In this document: piece by piece, positions 12,871 through 23,685 of the stretch
How the letters are laid out: every line of letters begins with the position of its first letter
Position numbering within the stretch: the stretch's first letter is position 1
From: Garra rufa
Taxonomy: Eukaryota; Chordata; Actinopteri; Cypriniformes; Cyprinidae
Assembly: GCF_049309525.1 (NCBI RefSeq)
Contig: NC_133376.1
Span: 39,379,905 to 39,443,904, forward strand
Direction: 5' to 3'
DNA: 64,000 nt
Position numbers and translations under genes: made by a program
Notes under the pieces: generated by a model
What the model was told of the DNA's origin: nothing
Seen by the model: only the letters and a program-made list of their open reading frames with translations
Databases searched by the model: none

Positions 12871-14228
12871 CTATTAAAATTCAGAAAAGGCTGGCTTTAT
12901 GAGCAACAAATGATATTAAAGGGATCTCAAACACTGTTTATCTTGTCTCATGCAGATCCATTTTAGATGTGATCTATAATAAAGAAACTTACATAAGCAC
13001 AACAACAAACCTGCCCTAAATAATGTGGAGATGTCAATTCCACCACAGATATGTGATGAATGGATCAGCAGCTCCAAAGATGGCGTTATGTAACATTATC
13101 TGTGATTAGTGTTCTCATCACATTTATTTACTTACTGAAACGCGGCCAGAACGAGGCTCTCTGAGAAAAATACAGAGATTGACGGTGGTATACAGAAACT
13201 TGACTGGATGCGTCCGGCCTCTCGGTTTGTGCAACTCTGAACAGATCGACTCTGAAGGATTCTGGTATGTGCTAAAGCTGCTTTTGTTTATTCTGTTTGT
13301 CAATGTGGGGACAATTATTCTGTAACCAAAGTGTAAATTGTGATCTCTAAAATAAACTGTTATGAAGTCAAATTATTTGTGACACTGCAATCCAAATGCA
13401 TCTTGTGTCTCCCGTTTAGTAATTCTTTGTCAGTTACCTTTGCATATAATTTAAGCTGACATTCCTATGATTCCTCCAGGACTTTTAGACTAATGGTACT
13501 GTATAGTGGAATTCTACACAGCGATTATCCAGCATGTTCTCTCACGGAGCGAGTAAACGTGAAGAATCCGAGAGCCCGCTGGCCATTGGCTAACCTGACT
13601 TAAACTCATTACGTGCAATTACAAACACCACCCTTCTGCAGCAGCAATTTGCACAGACGTGCCTGATCAAGAAAAAAAGGAGCCGCTTTGTCGCTTGTTG
13701 ACGTGCTGATTTGCGCGTGCTTTCCTTTGAGCAAGAGATTCTGTGCTGATATGCAATGCATACAACATGAGAACAACAAAGAAAATATTGCTCAACATGA
13801 TAGACCCACAGACTATATCATCATCATTCAACAAATACATACAAGTTTTTGTCTGAATGCAATGAAAGAATAAAGCAAAATGAGACTGTCACGCTATTGC
13901 GCACAAATCAAAAAACCTTATCGTGTTATAACAAGATTTCGATATTTTGCTTCAGTAGCCCGACACAATACAAAAACATTGTACAAAAAGTAAAATCCAC
14001 TTAAGCACAGAAATGTAAATGCATTAATAGGTTACTATTAAAATGGCGGGTTTGTGTTTGGTCCTAATTTGTTCAATTTTCACACTGTCATTTTTAACAC
14101 CAAATCTCATGATACAAAACTAAAGGCATAAGAATGCAGTAAGCTTTTATAACGTATATTTTGTGAACTTATCAGACACCCAAAACCGCTGTTTTCTAAG
14201 CTTAATGCATTTGTTGTATGTCAGTACA
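12871..14228. other. Gene-free stretch
   Basis: No exon can be supported. The part around 13140-13280 and 13500-13690 is less AT-rich and has some CpG, but it has no convincing frame or splice pair. Confidence 0.4.
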
Positions 14229-14406
14229 TACTACCAGTCAAACGTTTTTTCATGTTTTTTAAAGAAGTCTCTTCTGCGCACCAAAGTACAGCAAAAACTT
14301 TAACATTTTGAAATAATATTAGTATTTAAAATAAATGTTTTCTGTTTGAAATTTTAAAATGTGCTTTTTAAATCATTGTAATATTCTGATTTCCTGATTA
14401 CAAAAC

Positions 14407-14438
<32 letters not shown>

Positions 14439-14452
14439 TCTTCTTCTTCTTC

Positions 14453-14495
<43 letters not shown>

Positions 14496-15080
14496 GTTGA
14501 AAACAGCTGAGTAGATTTTTTCAGGTTTCTGTGATGAACAGAAATATTAGAAGAACAGCATTTATCTAAAATAGAAAATTTTTTGTAACATCATAAATGT
14601 CTTTATCATCCCTTTTGATCAATTTAAAGCATCCTTGCCATATAAAAGTATTAATTTCAATAATTTCTTTCCCCCAAAAATAAAATTATTCTGAATCCAA
14701 GCTTTTTATTTCAGATAAATGCTGATCTTTGAATCTTTCTATGTATCAAAGAATCCTAAAAACAAAAATGTACTCAACTGTTTTAAATATTGATATTACT
14801 AATAATAAATGTTTCTTGGACAGCAAATCAGCATATTATAATGATTTCTGAAGCATCATGTGACATTGAAGACTGGACTAATGATGCTGAAAATGTAGCT
14901 TTGGTCACAGGAATAAATTACATTTCTATTTTGAACATATATTCAAATAGAAAGCAGTTATTTTAAACTATATACAGTTTTTGCTGCATTTTGGATCAAA
15001 TAAATGCAGGCTTGGTGACCAGTAGAGACTTTTCTTAAAAACATTAAAAGTCTGTTCAAAAACTTTTGACTGGTAGTGTA
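14229..15080. mobile_element. Palindromic MITE, CTACCAGTCAAA ends
   Basis: The left end CTACCAGTCAAACGTTTTTT is mirrored at the right by AAAACTTTTGACTGGTAGTG. Inner landmarks such as TGAAGACTGGACTAATGATGCTGAAAAT also occur, diverged, at 51516-51549 and in the fam13b intron at 54.9 and 55.5 kb. A TTA microsatellite has grown in the left arm. Confidence 0.75.
14408..14495. repeat. (TTA)n/(TTC)n microsatellite
   Basis: Two TTA/ATT tracts are separated by a short TTC tract at about 14440-14453. Confidence 0.95.
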
Positions 15081-16430
15081 TGTTGGTATGTTTACTAGCT
15101 GATAACTGGCAAAGACCTTCTAAAATGTGTTAAGGAGTCAAAACAGGGGAAGGAATTTCTCTATTCACAGAGATCTGCTGTTTTTTTTATGGGTCGCGGA
15201 CTGCTTGTTCGATGCACAAACAAGGTTTGGATGTCAGTAAAACCAGCCAAAAGTAAATCCTGATTGTCTCTTAAATTCAGGCTCTTTTAATGCTCTTGAT
15301 AGCCAGAAATTCACTTAACAAAACATTCACATATTTATTCTTGTTGCTAGCGAATCATATTTAGTCATATTTGGATATTCTTTCACCTTTTGTAGATGGA
15401 TTTCCAGGATGAGAGCATGTCATGCAAATCTGTCTGATTGGGTTTGTTTCTATCTAGTAACAGTGCCAAAATACTGTGGAGTTTGATTGGATGCTTAGCT
15501 TTTGATGCCAGCGAATGATATAGGAGGCTATTAACAGTTGTTAAACCTGTTTACTTTCCTGTCATACAAACAGTGTTTACGTTCTTTGCATTTAACAACC
15601 TGAACCAGAGATCTGTGCATCTCCCTTTCCTAAGCAATTATTTTGAGACTGTGATGCTTTTCCATTCATTATTAGCTTAAATCTCAGCGATCTTTTTGAA
15701 TCCTCTTCTCTGATCGCTGTCGCAAACAAACATTTTTCAAAGAGAAGAAGGAAGGACTGTATGCCAAAAATGGCCTTTGGTCTAGACGGGTCTTATAAAC
15801 ATACCAAAAGTAATTGCTCCAATATGCACGTCTGGAATGAGTTACATATTGTGAAAGGTCAGTTGGGTCTTTTCATAGACCTGAAGGAAAGTGACGCAGT
15901 GACCAATGGAGAGTGTTTTGCATTGTTGCCAGCTGGTGGCTGAGACAGAGTTAAACCAGCAGATATGATTCATTAAAGCCGTCTTTAGAGTTAGGTATGT
16001 TTATTTTGAATCACCCACTGTTGCCTTCTTGTTTAGGTAACCTGCTTATTGCTTAGTCTACTGTATATAGAGGTATTAAAATGTTTTATTGGTAAATGCT
16101 GTATGGTTAAATCAACCTGTTAAGTTCAACTCCAAAAGCATTTGGTGCCACCTAACAACTGAATGTCATTGCTGAAATATTAAGCAGCTTTGTATTTTAA
16201 TTAAAATATAGCTAAATATTCAAGATTTTATAGGATTTAAATGATAAAACAGTAGAAATGCTGTTCAGATAAACTACTGTAAGACTTTGTGGTTGTCAGA
16301 CATTAGCGGATCATGTTCATTGTTAATGTGATGAAACTGAAGAAACATTTTTCATTCAAAAATTGCTAGTAATTTTACAATTAATCACAGAGAAACAGCA
16401 AGTAATTACTTGACTGAACATTTTAAATGT
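15081..16430. other. Gene-free stretch
   Basis: One 60-codon frame near 15761 has no recognised domain or splice context. No repeat relationship to the rest of the window was noticed. Confidence 0.4.
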
Positions 16431-16439
16431 AGTATTTCC

Positions 16440-17900
16440 TTCTAAAACGTTGTGCTGAAGCCCTATTGTAATTGTCTATGTAATAATGTAATGTAATGAA
16501 ATCCATGTAAAACTGATCATGCAGACCAAACTGTAAGTCGTAGAGACTTGAAACTTTGAGGGCTGGTAGTACTCACACCTCTGACAACGTCACCAATGTT
16601 TGTCCCAATTGACTTGACGGGGACGCTACAGTGACCAAAAGTATATCACTCCTAACTCCTAAACCTTCAGTCGCAGGCTCAGTTGTGTCAATTATGTTGA
16701 TGGAATCTTTGGCTCATTCTGGACAAAATGCAAGTTTTCGATTCGATTGTGAACCTGACAAAATTTTCAGGTATTTCAGATTTTTTGCAAAGCCTACTTT
16801 TGCAAACTAGCCCTAGGTTTTTCCCCCAATCGGAATTGAACCAGTGCAGAAAGATTCTCTGGAGAGCAAAATAACAATAATTATAAAAAAAAGATAAGCT
16901 TTTGACTCGCTGTTGCAAAGGAAAGGCAAAACATTTGAAAGGGGCAGGGACAATTTTAGTAAAATGCCTGTAACTGCTGAACAGAATGAGATATCTCCGC
17001 CAAACTCAGAACACTTATGTAAGAGGTCAATCTGAGGTTCACAAAAATCACAGAGCTTGGCCACTTGGTGGTGCTATAAGAGGGAAAAAAACTAAAAATG
17101 GCTATACCTATGGCATTTGCCCTATCACTATTAAAATCACTGTGTCTTGGTCCAAAGTGCCAAAGTATTTCCTTCTAAAACGTAGCGACGAAACCATATT
17201 ATAATTGTTTAAGTGGTCACGGATGAGTGATCTCCATGCAAAACTAGTCGTGCAGACCAAACCGTAAATCGTAGAGACTAGAAACTCTGAGGGATGGTAG
17301 TACTCACAACTCTGACAACATCGACCAAGGCTCGCCCCAATCGGCCTGACGGGGGCGCTACAGCGATCAAAAGTATGAAATCGCTCATAATTCCTAAACC
17401 TTCAGTCTCAGGCTCAATTGTGTCAATTATGTTGATGGAATCTTTGGCTCATTCTGGACAAAATGCAAGCCTCAGATTTCATCTTGAGCCTGGCGAAATT
17501 TTCTGGTATTTTAGTTTTTTTGTGAAACCTACATTTTTGAATTAGCCCTAGTTTTTTCGCCCGATCGGAACCAAACCAGTGCAAAAGATTTTTTGTAGAG
17601 CTTTCGATTCAACGTCACAAATGGACGCCAAAAGTTTGAAAGGGGCAGGGACAATTTTAGTAAAATGCCTGTAACTGCTGAAAGGAATGAGATATTTTTG
17701 CCAAACTCAAGAAGTCGCAGGACAAAAATCACAGAGCTTGGCCACTTGGTGGCGCTATAAGAAGGGGGGGGGGCATAAAAATGGCTATACCTACCCAAAC
17801 ATTTGTCCTTTCACCGTGAAAATCGGTGTGCACTGTCTTAGTCCAAAGTGCCACGTGTTTATAAGGACCAAGTGTGCCGCACAAGTCCTGAAAAGTGAAG
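16440..17900. repeat. Tandem duplication of a roughly 731-bp repeat unit
   Basis: Two adjacent units align along their length. For example CTTCTAAAACGT occurs near 16440 and 17171; the block with CTAAACCTTCAG...GTGTCAATTATGTTGATGGAA occurs in both, as does CACAGAGCTTGGCCACTTGGTG. Units differ by many substitutions and small indels. Open frames here are incidental. The element class was not recognised. Confidence 0.75.
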
Positions 17901-19556
17901 CCAAAACGTTTCAATCACCCCCCAGTGCCTGGCTACAGTATAGGTCATAAACTCCGCCCTCTCCATGTAATCTAATGGGAAGTGAGCCAAACTAAATAAT
18001 CGAATTACACTGTCAAATTATTTTTTTCCAAAGATGTCATCATGTGAGGTAGTTCTTATAATGCTGATTCATGTTCAAGTGTTTGCATTTCTAATAAGTT
18101 TGCTTTCAGGTAGTTATTTGATGCTATAAAAACGGGGTGTGGTGTCATGATTGTGATCTTGCGATTGGGTCTGCAGGAGTTTGGGCGGGACTTTGATACC
18201 ATGGCTCCACCTCACGACACTACTGCGCAGACTCTGGCTCCAAACGAACCTCTACTGCGCAGACTCTGGCTCCAAACGAACCTCTACTGCGCAGACTCTG
18301 GCTCCAAACAAACCTCTACTGCGCAGACTCTGGCTCCAAACGAACCTCTACTGCGCAGACTCTGGCTCCAAACGAACCTCTACTGCGCAGACTCTGGCTC
18401 CAAACGAACCTCTACTGCGCAGACTCTGGCTCCAAACGAACCTCTACTGCGCAGACTCTGGCTCCAAACGAACCTCTACTGCGCAGACTCTGGCTCCAAA
18501 CGAACCTCTACTGCGCAGACTCTGGCTCCAAACGAACCTCTACTGCGCAGACTCTGGCTCCAAACGAACCTCTACTGCGCAGACTCTGGCTCCAAACGAA
18601 CCTCTACTGCGCAGACTCTGGCTCCAAACGAACCTCTACTGCGCAGACTCTGGCTCCAAACGAACCTCTACTGCGCAGACTCTGGCTCCAAACGAACCTC
18701 TACTGCGCAGACTCTGGCTCCAAACGAACCTCTACTACGCAGACTCTGGCTCCAAACGAACCTCTACTACGCAGACTCTGGCTCCAAACGAACCTCTACT
18801 ACGCAGACTCTGGCTCCAAACGAACCTCTACTGCGCAGACTCTGGCTCCAAACGAACCTCTACTGCGCAGACTCTGGCTCCAAACGAACCTCTACTGCGC
18901 AGACTCTGGCTCCAAACGAACCTCTATTGCGCAGACTCTGGCTCCAAACGAACCTCTACTGCGCAGACTCTGGCTCCAAACGAACCTCTACTGCGCAGAC
19001 TCTGGCTCCAAACGAACCTCTACTGCGCAGACTCTGGCTCCAAACGAACCTCTACTGCGCAGACTCTGGCTCCAAACAAACCTCTACTGCGCAGACTCTG
19101 GCTCCAAACGAACCTCTACTGCGCAGACTCTGGCTCCAAACGAACCTCTACTGCGCAGACTCTGGCTCCAAACGAACCTCTACTGCGCAGACTCTGGCTC
19201 CAAACGAACCTCTACTGCGCAGACTCTGGCTCCAAACGAACCTCTACTGCGCAGACTCTGGCTCCAAACGAACCTCTACTGCGCAGACTCTGGCTCCAAA
19301 CGAACCTCTACTGCGCAGACTCTGGCTCCAAACGAACCTCTACTGCGCAGACTCTGGCTCCAAACGAACCTCTACTGCGCAGACTCTGGCTCCAAACGAA
19401 CCTCTACTACGCAGACTCTGGCTCCAAACGAACCTCTACTACGCAGACTCTGGCTCCAAACAAACCTCTACTACGCAGACTCTGGCTCCAAACAAACCTC
19501 TACTGCATTTCCCCCAAGATGGCCATATTGAGATGCTTTGGCTTCACTTTTCTATA
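17890..19556. mobile_element. Inverted-repeat element hosting the 32-bp minisatellite
   Basis: GAAAAGTGAAGCCAAAACG at about 17889 is mirrored by TTTGGCTTCACTTTTC at about 19538-19553, so the minisatellite sits between inverted flanks. Left interior includes GTAATCTAATGGGAAGTGAG and the right interior CATTTCCCCCAAGATGGCC. The class is not recognised and the boundaries are approximate. Confidence 0.45.
18222..19505. repeat. 32-bp minisatellite, about 40 near-identical copies
   Basis: The unit ACTGCGCAGACTCTGGCTCC continuing AAACGAACCTCT repeats with a strict 32-bp period for about 1.28 kb. Variants are few: CGAACC to CAAACC in a handful of units, TGCGCA to TACGCA clustered near 18736-18800 and 19407-19490, and a single C to T near 18926. 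The unit has no stop codon in any + frame and 32 is not a multiple of 3, so overlapping frames of 501 and 458 codons stay open with a shared 32-residue period. These are not real genes. Confidence 0.97.
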
Positions 19557-19919
19557 GTGGAATGTATTCTTTTTTTACAGTCTATGAAATGGACATTTGT
19601 GTATCCAAAAAAACAAAACAAAACAAGGCCGCCATTGGGCAATGAAGTTTGAGCACCTCTTAGACTTATTTAACACAGGCCAGTTGGAACGAAACTCGGT
19701 GAGCCTGTGTAACTCACAGCCACAAAGGTCTGTGAGAAATTTAAAAGAAATCAGTCACTGGGGGCGATATTGCACTTTTCAAAGCCTTAATTGATTGTGC
19801 ATTGACTGTTTTTTGCACATACACATAATATTCATATTAAATGACAGAACCCCTACTTCCAGACAACTTTGCCTCTAGAACCACTGCTGTCAATCAAATT
19901 GTTTGTTAAATAAATTAAA

Positions 19920-20200
19920 GAATGTAAAAAACTTACTTTTGCGAACTAGCCCCAGGTTTTTCTAGGACTGCAGTACAATTCCCTGGACTCTCTAGGTTAA
20001 TAATTATCAAAAAATGTTGGAATGTTGGAATTTACCCTTTGGGAAGCTATAACGGGGTAGTTTAGAAAAGGGGCCTCTCTGAATTTACCAAAAATCCTAT
20101 AAAGCCTATAGGAAAACTCAAAACTTGCGACAGGTGATTCTAATCAAGCATGCAAAATTTTTAAGGAGATCGGAGCACACCTGGTGCTCTAACAGTTATA
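19920..20200. repeat. Partial third copy of the 16.4-17.9 kb repeat
   Basis: CTTACTTTTGCGAACTAGCCCCAGG at about 19932 matches the segments at about 16795 and 17525 (GCAAACTAGCCCTAGG and TTGAATTAGCCCTAG). The copy diverges after roughly 100 bp. Confidence 0.5.
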
Positions 20201-20898
20201 GACATTACAAAACACTTCTATGGTAAAGTACCTGTATTTGCAAAAAATTGTGTATTTTGCATATATGCTTAAATGCCTTAAAGTGCTTGAACCCTGGTAA
20301 TCACTGCTTGCAGCTATATTTTTTATTTGTGTTGTAAAATATTGAATATTTATTTTCCTTTGATCCCTGATGTAGCTGTTAGTGGACAATCTCAGTGTTA
20401 TGACGTTAACAATAAAAATGGACATAGCTGCCTGTGTTTTTGGTTTGACTGACAACATAAATGCCCTTGACTGAGGTTGCTGATTTGGGTTAAAGAGGTG
20501 CATTGACATTGTCTGTTACCATTAAATCTCTATTATATCCAGTCAGGCAGAATGAAGAGCAGCTTCACGTATGATTTTCATGCTTTTCAGTTCACCCAAA
20601 CCTTTGGATGGGCCACAGACAGAAATGAAATGGACCGAGGCATGGCCGATGACAGCTGGGATGAGGCTCTTGTCCGCAGACACAGATACTCAGATGGTTC
20701 GCTTCATCGTGCCCTCCAATCATCCATGCATGAGGAGGAAACTAGAAACAGTCTTCTCAGGGGTATCATTTACAGAGCCAAACACTGTTTGGTGCCAGTG
20801 CAGACAACAAAAGGTTGTTATATTTGTCACTGTGACGTAGAAATGGAAAAATGGGGACGAAAATTCAAAAGTGCAAAAGTATGTAATAAAGCATTTTA
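20201..20898. other. Gene-free stretch with an unexplained 139-codon open frame
   Basis: A frame at 20552-20971 on the + strand is open for 139 codons, and an overlapping frame is open for 89. Neither shows a domain I recognise, and the C-terminal part runs into a MITE beginning at 20899. I see no promoter or splice evidence. It could be part of a decayed element or gene. Confidence 0.3.
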
Positions 20899-21406
20899 CA
20901 GTCAAACTAAAATTTATTCAGACAGCTTCACCATTTCTGACATTATTACATGTTTATTCAATATAGTTTAGAAAATGGTAATAAAATATGACACGAACTG
21001 TTAAACTGTGCCAGACAAATTCATCTGGATAATGTCAGATAACTTTGATAGAAAGGTATGTAATGGATTTCAATCAACCAAAAATTCAGACAACTGTTAG
21101 CATAACAATATTTAATTTTGTGCTTATTTTGCCTAATTTTGTTTAGTCTGTGGTGTAAAAAGTTTGCATTAGCAATTAAAGAAAAAACACTTATGCAAAG
21201 CATGATCAGGTTAAAGTGTCTGAATAATTTTTGGTCCCAAATTTGTATCCATTTTACTGGTAGTCCACTGTATAAAGAATGTTTGGGTATAATATGTCAC
21301 AGTTTACTTTATTTTGCTATCCTTAGTTATATAAATGTAACTAAGCACCCACTAGTAAGAAAAATATTAAACATTATATCTGTCTGAATCATTTTTGGTT
21401 TGACTG
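20899..21406 (+). mobile_element. TA-flanked MITE, CAGTCAAAC family, copy 2
   Basis: It starts CAGTCAAACTAAAATTTATT after TA and ends TTTTTGGTTTGACTG before TA. It shares most of its length with 7655-8090. Confidence 0.75.
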
Positions 21407-21951
21407 TATATAAAAGTAAATAACAGCTCACACAAGGTTGCTTTCTGAATGAACCTTTCTGACATTCACAGAAACACCCTTTGCATGTCTAAGGTGCAAT
21501 ATTCAAAAAAGAATTTGCATTAAAAAATGTTTGAGAAATGCAATGTGTTTTAAACCTTACAAATATAGATCCGCATGATTTCATTAGCAAATACGAAATA
21601 AAATACACTCTTTAGCATGGAACAGATGTGTATGTGAATAAATATGCCCTAGCAACTGTGTGTTTTGTTTTTGTTATGCAGGGCTAATTTAGTTTAAACA
21701 GAAAATGCTGATGATATATAAGAGCGGACAGCATCTTTACCGCAGTTGCCACCATTATGCAACTGAGAAGTTAGAAGCACAAAATAACAGTCTCATGACT
21801 TCTTACCTGTGCATTTTATGTTTTTCCTAATACTAAAGCTATTTAAGCATTTCTGTGTGAAAAAAGTGTTCATTCACAGGTTTACGTATTTTGATATTGA
21901 TAATTATAATTCATTCTTATTGGGGTAAGCCTCAGAGAGAATTCTTGAGAA
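21407..21951. other. AT-rich spacer, nothing recognised
   Basis: No exon, repeat family or structured signal was identified. Confidence 0.4.
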
Positions 21952-22104
21952 TACACTTAAAAATAAAGATGCTTTAAAAGGTTCTTCACAGCGATGCCAA
22001 AGAACAACCATTTTTGGTTCCACAAAGAACCATTCAGTCAAAGGTTCTTTAAAGAACCATCTCTTTCTTACCTTTTTATAATCTGAAGAACCTCCTTCAG
22101 TGTA
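21952..22104. mobile_element. TA-flanked MITE, CACTCTTAAAAATAAAGG family, short copy
   Basis: It begins TACACTTAAAAATAAAGATG and contains GGTTCTTCACAGCGATGCC and CTTTTTATAATCTGAAGAAC as in 1791-2020, but is deleted on the right. It abuts MITE copy 5 of the TGTGACCC family. Confidence 0.65.
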
Positions 22105-22210
22105 GACCACAAAACCAATCATAAGGGTATTTTTTTGTTTAATCAAGATTTATACATCATCTGAAAGCTGAATAAATAGGCTTTGCATTGATGTTAGGAT
22201 GAGATACAGC

Positions 22211-22779
22211 TACACTCTTAAAAATAAAGGTGCTTCACGATGCCATAGAAGAACCTTTCTTGTCTATATGGTTCCAAGAACCTTTAACATCTGAAGAGCC
22301 TTTCTGTTACACAAAAGTTTCTTGGTAACACTTTACAATAAGGTTCATTAGTTAAACATTAGTTAATATATTAACTAACATGAACTAACCATGAGGAATA
22401 CATTTGTTACTGTATTTACTAATCTTTATTAACGTTAGTTAACGGAAATACAGTTGTTCATTGTTTGTTCATGTTAGTTCACACTGCATTAACTAATGTT
22501 AACAAGATTTTAATAATGCATTAGTAAATGTTGAAATTAACATTAACAAACATTAATAAATGCTGTATAAGTGCAATTCATTATTAGTTCATGTTAACTA
22601 ATGTGATTAACGAATGTTAACTAAAGAACCTTATTGTAAAGTGTTACCAGTTTCTTTGTGGTGAAAGGAGGTTCTTCAGATTATAAAAAGGTAAGAAAGA
22701 GATGGTTCTTTAAAGAACCTTTGATTAAATGGTTCTTCTATGGCATCACTTTTAAAGCACCTTTATTTTTAAGAGTGTA
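22211..22779. mobile_element. TA-flanked MITE (middle layer)
   Basis: TACACTCTTAAAAATAAAGG opens the element and CCTTTATTTTTAAGAGTGTA closes it, a perfect 20-bp inverted terminus including the TA duplication. Inner sequence matches 1791-2020 except where it is split by 22324-22648. Confidence 0.88.
22324..22648. mobile_element. hAT-type MITE with perfect 8-bp duplication (innermost layer)
   Basis: The termini GGTAACACTTTACAATAAGG and CCTTATTGTAAAGTGTTACC are perfect 20-bp inverted repeats. The flanks are AGTTTCTT at 22316-22323 and AGTTTCTT at 22649-22656, a perfect 8-bp target duplication. The interior is made of AACATTAGTTAA/TTAACTAATG-type motifs. No coding capacity. Confidence 0.92.
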
Positions 22780-23259
22780 TTTGAAAATCTGGAATGTGAG
22801 TGTGCAAAAAAAATCTAAATATTAAGAAAATCACATTTAAAGTTGTCCAAATGAAGTTCCTATCAGTGCATATTACTAATCAAAAAATTAGGTTTTGATA
22901 TATTAACTGTAGGACATTTACTAAATATCTTTATGGCAATCATTTTGACCCTTACAATGTATTTTTGGCTATTGCTACAAATATAGCTAAAACTGCCGAA
23001 GAAGTTAAAGGCAAATGTTAGGTCTAAAGATGTCCAAATTGTATAGATTTAGGCTACTTAATTACAAAAAGAGAGAGTTTGCTAAACTGAGCCTTTGTTC
23101 ATTAAAACGAACAAATTAAGTGAGACTTTACCAGAATGCATAAAAGCCAATGCAATTGTCCCCCCTGACAACGTACAGACTCTCCTAATAAACTTTTTTA
23201 ACTCAATTTTATCGCTTTTCTCTTGCTTTAGCTGTAGCTGTTGTGTCAAAACCTAGAGC

Positions 23260-23323
23260 GCTGCCTACCTAGACAGCATCGACTCCATTCACACGGCGCA
23301 AAGATGCTTTCTAGGTAGGCAAC
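23260..23323. promoter_or_regulatory. Near-perfect 21-bp inverted repeat upstream of cxcl14
   Basis: GCTGCCTACCTAGACAGCATC at 23260-23280 pairs with GATGCTTTCTAGGTAGGCAAC at 23303-23323 at 19 of 21 positions, with a 22-bp loop. It lies about 50-115 bp upstream of the TATA box and may be a paired binding site. The binding factor is unknown. Confidence 0.5.
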
Positions 23324-23373
23324 TAGCTCGGTTTCGAAACACAGCCACAGTTAATTCGTCGGCGGGCTCTGCA

Positions 23374-23379
23374 TATAAA
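23374..23379 (+). promoter_or_regulatory. cxcl14: TATA box of cxcl14
   Basis: TATAAA in the context GCATATAAATGAGG, in a CpG-containing stretch, lies 248 bp upstream of the start codon. A transcription start near 23405 and a 5' untranslated region of about 215 bp are inferred from it. Confidence 0.6.
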
Positions 23380-23404
23380 TGAGGCGCTCGAGCGTGTGTT
23401 TATA

Positions 23405-23685
23405 GAAGCTCAGCTCTTGAGAGCGGTTTGTCAGATTGAGAGACGGCGTGCGTGACTTGTCGCGGAGCACATTCAACCTGCTACTGACTGACTGACAGAC
23501 ATCACAGAGATAGAGACCGAGTTTATCATAAGACTGACACTGTTTGAGGATCTCGATTATTGGATTTGAGTGGCACAAACAGACCGGAGGCTGCTGTAGG
23601 TTCTCAACAAACTATTTGGGGATGAATCGCTGTACGGCCGCTTTACTTTTGCTGGTTATCGCCGTTTATTCACTCAACACAGAGG
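23405..23685 (+). other. cxcl14: cxcl14 exon 1 (5' UTR plus signal peptide)
   Basis: Coding part 23622-23685 encodes residues 1-21 plus one base. The donor is GAGG|GTGAGTG. The 5' limit is inferred from the TATA box and is uncertain by tens of bases. Confidence 0.7.

Larger units (their letters stand above)
22101..22998 (-). mobile_element. TGTGACCC MITE, copy 5 (outermost layer of a three-layer nest)
   Basis: The left portion with ACCACAAAACCAATCATAAG is at 22105-22210. The remainder (TTTGAAAATCTGG...) resumes at 22780 and runs to about 22998. Removing 22211-22779 plus one TA restores the family's continuous GAGATACAGC-TA-TTTGAAAATC junction, so the insertion is precise. Confidence 0.8.

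Noticed and set aside
18222..19505. CRISPR-like array of regular repeats
   Set aside because: Units are contiguous without unique spacers, and the context is vertebrate DNA, so it is a minisatellite.
18147..19652. 501-codon and 458-codon overlapping forward open frames
   Set aside because: They are produced by a stop-free 32-bp minisatellite; the same 32-residue cycle appears in every frame and the unit has no protein-like conservation.
20552..20971. 139-codon forward frame as a gene
   Set aside because: No recognised domain, a competing overlapping frame, no promoter or splice support, and its C-terminal part lies in a MITE. Kept only as an unexplained open frame.
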